Source: Hymenobacteraceae bacterium (GTDB lineage Bacteria; Bacteroidota; Bacteroidia; Cytophagales; Hymenobacteraceae). From it: DNA of 42,181 bases. The stretch is taken from contig JAKONR010000444.1 of NCBI GenBank assembly GCA_022701825.1, positions 1-42,181 on the forward strand, given 5' to 3'. The notes below the pieces were generated by a model. That model had not been told where the DNA came from, did no database searches, and saw only the letters and a list, made by a program, of their open reading frames with translations. The position numbers were made by a program, and so were the translations under genes. Shown piece after piece: positions 38,788-42,181 of the stretch (within the stretch, counting starts at the first letter, position 1; the number at the start of each line of letters is the position of its first letter).

Positions 38788-41700
38788 TTATTTAGTGGGC
38801 AGCGGCACAATGTCGCCGCCAAATACCGCTTCTTTGCCAGCAGCCACGGCCAGCCGGTGCGCGCTCGAAATGGCTTTGCGGGCCTCTTTCAGCGGCAGGT
38901 CGGGCAGCGCCTTGTCGTTCTCCGCGTCGTACTGCCGGATGAGGTCGCGCTGGCGGGGCGTCAGGTCAGGGTTGTCGCTGGGTCGCTTCATCAGCTCGCG
39001 CATGAGGCGGGCAAACTCCTTGCCCCGCACCACCTGGAAGGTGTAGAACTCCTTTTCGGTCATGGGCCGCAGCTTGCCGCTTTTCACGTCGTAGCCCACC
39101 AGGCTGTCGTCGGTGATGCGCGAGCGGGTGGGTAGCAGGCCGCGTTCAGCCATGAAGTCGATAGCGGCCTGGTCGGCTGCGCTGCGCTCGGGCAGCCAGC
39201 CCCAAAGCCGGTCGCTGCTGGCCTTGAGGGGTTCCCCAAACGCGCCGATAGCGTCCTGCAAACCGTCCTTCACCCACGGCACGTCGGCCACGAGGCTGTT
39301 GTAGGCCGAGCGCCACGCTGACTCGCTGTTGGTTTCCTTGGCATTGCCATCGGCCAGGATATTCAGCCCGCGCAAGGTCTGCTGCACGGCCGCGCTGTAC
39401 GGGATTAGCCCCTTGGCCGTGTTGGCCGCGAAGCGCGTTACATAGTTAATGCCCCGGTCGGGGTTTTTTGACATGCCAGCCACGGCGGCGTTGAACTCGT
39501 CCACGCCCTTCATTGGCCCCATTCCCAGCACGTACATGGTAGTAAGGCCCGTAATTACGGCGAGGCGCTTGGCGGGGTCGGCCTCCTTGCCCGCCTTGGC
39601 CTGCTTGTTTTCCCAGGCGATGGTTTCGCCAATGGCGGCCATAATTACCTCCATCGTGTCGCCCTTGTAGCTGGTAAACAGGCCAGTTTTGCCCCACTTT
39701 ATCGAGGTGCTGGGGTTTTCCTCCTCCTTGTCCTTGTCGCCGAACGACGAGCCGGTGATAGTGATAATGCCCGCTTTGGCGAGGCTGTACAGCGCCAGGG
39801 CGCTCACGGTGCCAATGGTCGAGCGCAGAAATGCCTTCTCGCGCTCCTCAAAGCTGTACTCGCGGTAGAAGCGCCCGCCCTGGTACTCTTTGGGGCCGGT
39901 GCTGCCCTTGATAGCCCGCACGAAGCCTAAGCCCGCCCATTCGAGCCTGCGGTTTTGCACGGCCGTTAAAATGCGGGAAAACGGGGCCAGCAGCTTAAAC
40001 GGCTTGGCCTTACCAACGGGTATCTCGCCGAGTTGGGCAATGAGCGCACCCATCGCGCCGAGCCGCCCCTCGTAGCCGTTGTTAAAGGTGTGGATTTCGG
40101 CAAACTTCTTTGCGTCGGCCACCAGCTCGGCGGGCTGGGCCTGCTCTTGTAGCTCGCCGATGCGCTGCTGCTTCGCCACGCCGGCCAACCCCTCGCTCTC
40201 GGCAATGGCGGCCCATTTGTCCTGCTGCTTCTGCACCTCCTGGTTCACCAGTTGCCCAATGCGGTTGGCGCGGGCGCTGCCGGTCAGCCCTTCCGCGTCG
40301 GCCTGGCCCTCGGCCGCCACGCGCAGGTTCGCCACCCCGTAAAGCTGCCCGAGCGCGTTTTGCCAGGCGCGGGCGTAGAGTTCGCCGCTGCGTAGCTTCT
40401 CGCCCGCCAGGCTCGCATCCTTGAGCACTTCGCGGTAGGCTATTTTCATCGCCAACTCGTGCGAGCGCATCCCGCGCAGGGTGAAGTTGAAATACGCATC
40501 CTCACCCACGAGCGCCCGGCCTACGTATTTGAGGCCGTTTAGCGGCGCGGCCCCCCTTTTAAATTGGGTGTTTTCCAGCACGTTATTGTGGCCGAACTTC
40601 TCGCTCTGGCTGCCAGTGTAGCCCGTCGAAATGATTTTGGCCGCCTCGGCAAATGCCCGCTGTTGGGCCTTGTACGCGCCCCGCGTGGGGGTGGCGGCGG
40701 CTTTCAGGCTGCCAGTTTCGGCCCACGTATGCAGTGTGGAAATAAGCGCCTCGGCAAACCCCTCTTTGGCGTTGGAGGTTAGGTTGACAAAATGAGTAAG
40801 GGGGCCACTCAATACGCTGCCGTACCAAACGGCCTGGGCCATGTCGAACTTATTAACGTGCTCGATTTTGCCCAGCGCTTGCATGAGGTCCTGGACTTTG
40901 TCGCTGCGGTCGTTGCCCGGCCGGGCTTTGCGCACGGCCTCGGCCAGCTTCACGAATTGGTCGGCCTGGGCCGGCGTAATGTCGGGAAGGTTGAGCTGCT
41001 TTTTCAGAATGTCGCCCGCGCTGGCCGGGTCGGTGGCGAGGTTCAGCGTGGTCAGCAATTTATCCACGGCCGTAGCAGCGTTCTTGCCCAGCAGTACGCG
41101 GGTCGAGAAGGTCAGGAGCTTGTTGCGGAGCTGGGTTTTCTTGGCGAACACCTGCCGCTGAAATTCGGCCTCCACTGCGTCGGCGTACACCTGCGCTTGG
41201 GCCGGGTCAATGCCAGCCTCAGCGGCGAAGCGCTCGGCCAGCGTGCGGCCCTTCATGTTCAGCCCCTCCGCTTGCTCGCGCGCAATGCGGTCGAGGGTCG
41301 TATCGAGATTTCTAATGCCAGCCTGCACGGCGGCCGGGGCGATGGCCTGGGCAATCTGCTCGGGCGTGTCGAAGCCAACCCCGTCGCCGCCCTTGGCCAC
41401 GTATTGCTTGCGGGCGCGCTCGTAGGCTTCGGGCAGTAGCGGCTTGACCTTGGCCCCCAACTCGCGCACTACGCGCTTGCTCACCTCGGCGAAGCTGTGG
41501 CTGCCGCCAGCGCGGGCCAGCGCCTCGACGTGGTAGCCCACGAAATGCACCAGCTCGGGCGGCACAATGGTAGAGAGGCCGAGCTTGCGCAGCGCCTCGC
41601 GGGCAGCCTGGGCCGTGGCTTTGGTAAAGTACCTATTTTGAGCACCGTAACCAGTAGGTTCGGCCGCTGGGCGGGTGGGGGCCGGCGCTGCGTCGGGGTT

Positions 41701-42181
41701 GGTTACGCGCTCGCGCACCTTGCGCACCGCCTCGCTTTTCAGGGTGGACTCCATCGCGGCGCGGCGCTCGCGGGTGGCAATGGTCGCCACTTTGGCGGCG
41801 GCCTTCTCGGCTTTTTTCAGGAGGGGCTTTTTTTGTTTCTCCGTCTCCTTAATTGCCAGGTCAAGCACAGAATCCGGGTCGTCGGCGATAAAGCCGGCCA
41901 CCTGGGCGAGCGTCTGGCCGGCCTCGGTAAGTGCCGAAACCTTGGCGGCGCGCACGTCCTTCGACTTCTGCCAGAACTCGGCGGCCTGCTCGGCGTTGCC
42001 AGCCTTGCGGGCCTCGTCGCTCAGGCGGCGGTACTCGCGGGCCACGGCCTCCTGCACCTCGACGTGGGCGGCCGGGCTGAACCCGTCCGGCTTGTCGAGG
42101 GCCACGGCATGGGCGTTTTCGAGTCCAACCTGGCGCACGTAGGCGGCGGCCGTGTCGGCGTTCTCAATCTGCTTGACGGGC
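38788..42181 (-). CDS. C-terminal part of a giant phage protein (large polyvalent protein-like)
   Basis: The frame is open to the right edge, so the start is missing; at least 1130 residues lie in the window. It is helix-rich with a coiled-coil-like segment (about the first 130 residues seen). In the middle is the motif YGSVLSGPLTHFVNLTSN, typical of phage giant proteins (large polyvalent or ejection-type). Later segments are KLLAPFSRILTAVQNRR and a hydrophobic stretch (FLRSTIGTVSALALYSLAKA) that may be a membrane segment. Such proteins are packed with and injected with the DNA in some phages. No enzyme motif was identified in the visible part. Confidence 0.7.
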   Translation of the reverse strand, partial: PVKQIENADTAAAYVRQVGLENAHAVALDKPDGFSPAAHVEVQEAVAREYRRLSDEARKAGNAEQAAEFWQKSKDVRAAKVSALTEAGQTLAQVAGFIADDPDSVLDLAIKETEKQKKPLLKKAEKAAAKVATIATRERRAAMESTLKSEAVRKVRERVTNPDAAPAPTRPAAEPTGYGAQNRYFTKATAQAAREALRKLGLSTIVPPELVHFVGYHVEALARAGGSHSFAEVSKRVVRELGAKVKPLLPEAYERARKQYVAKGGDGVGFDTPEQIAQAIAPAAVQAGIRNLDTTLDRIAREQAEGLNMKGRTLAERFAAEAGIDPAQAQVYADAVEAEFQRQVFAKKTQLRNKLLTFSTRVLLGKNAATAVDKLLTTLNLATDPASAGDILKKQLNLPDITPAQADQFVKLAEAVRKARPGNDRSDKVQDLMQALGKIEHVNKFDMAQAVWYGSVLSGPLTHFVNLTSNAKEGFAEALISTLHTWAETGSLKAAATPTRGAYKAQQRAFAEAAKIISTGYTGSQSEKFGHNNVLENTQFKRGAAPLNGLKYVGRALVGEDAYFNFTLRGMRSHELAMKIAYREVLKDASLAGEKLRSGELYARAWQNALGQLYGVANLRVAAEGQADAEGLTGSARANRIGQLVNQEVQKQQDKWAAIAESEGLAGVAKQQRIGELQEQAQPAELVADAKKFAEIHTFNNGYEGRLGAMGALIAQLGEIPVGKAKPFKLLAPFSRILTAVQNRRLEWAGLGFVRAIKGSTGPKEYQGGRFYREYSFEEREKAFLRSTIGTVSALALYSLAKAGIITITGSSFGDKDKEEENPSTSIKWGKTGLFTSYKGDTMEVIMAAIGETIAWENKQAKAGKEADPAKRLAVITGLTTMYVLGMGPMKGVDEFNAAVAGMSKNPDRGINYVTRFAANTAKGLIPYSAAVQQTLRGLNILADGNAKETNSESAWRSAYNSLVADVPWVKDGLQDAIGAFGEPLKASSDRLWGWLPERSAADQAAIDFMAERGLLPTRSRITDDSLVGYDVKSGKLRPMTEKEFYTFQVVRGKEFARLMRELMKRPSDNPDLTPRQRDLIRQYDAENDKALPDLPLKEARKAISSAHRLAVAAGKEAVFGGDIVPLPTK

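Noticed and set aside
1-42181. CRISPR arrays, rRNA genes
   Set aside because: No regularly spaced direct repeats and no rRNA-like sequence were seen.

Overview
The window looks like the chromosome of a GC-rich Bacteroidota, most likely Hymenobacter or a close relative. The evidence is a GC-rich core, an M1 peptidase fused to a barrel-like C-terminus, and several promoters carrying the phylum-specific -7 element TAnnTTTG. This is inferred from sequence character; no database was searched.

Layout. Positions 1-6.2 kb are ordinary host chromosome: an M1 metallopeptidase, a 57-bp-arm inverted repeat, an ASCH-like/XdhC gene pair and an AraC-family regulator. A tyrosine recombinase at 6.4 kb marks the start of an integrated element, probably a prophage, that runs beyond the right edge. 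No att pair could be recognised because the other end is outside the window. Positions 7.6-21.7 kb are an accessory zone, mostly on the minus strand. It holds an AT-rich OLD-like ATPase/TOPRIM gene, umuDC, a DUF2806 protein, an Abi-alpha (DUF4393) protein, a membrane-anchored coiled-coil protein with a small partner, an overlapping FRG/4-TM/secreted-protein operon, and small genes headed by an HTH regulator. Positions 21.8-28.5 kb hold small secreted proteins (one KTSC), a probable NlpC/P60-like cysteine peptidase and a virion-like block (a 1029-aa SGNH-hydrolase fibre and a 262-aa Ala/Gln-rich protein). Positions 28.8-31.5 kb are a complete IS4-family insertion (IS50-like transposase) with 16-bp inverted repeats and a 12-bp target duplication. 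It carries an aspartyl-protease-like passenger gene and sits inside a terminator. Positions 31.6-38.7 kb are a replication/regulation block: three likely DNA-binding proteins, a VRR-NUC nuclease, an SF3 helicase, an SF2 helicase and an excisionase-type HTH. From 38.8 kb to the edge lies the C-terminal part of a giant phage protein with an SGPxTHxVN motif.

The most unusual observations are: a 276-bp nested palindrome next to the SF3 helicase; the FRG/4-TM/secreted operon, whose last secreted paralogue has an in-frame stop followed by an intact 50-codon tail; the DUF2806/Abi-alpha neighbour pair, which share a motif layout; the passenger-carrying IS in a repeated terminator; repeated TAATGCACCA sites around an HTH gene with an apparently leaderless promoter; and an unannotated 58-aa lipoprotein. 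All functional claims for the accessory genes are inferred from motifs and gene order.
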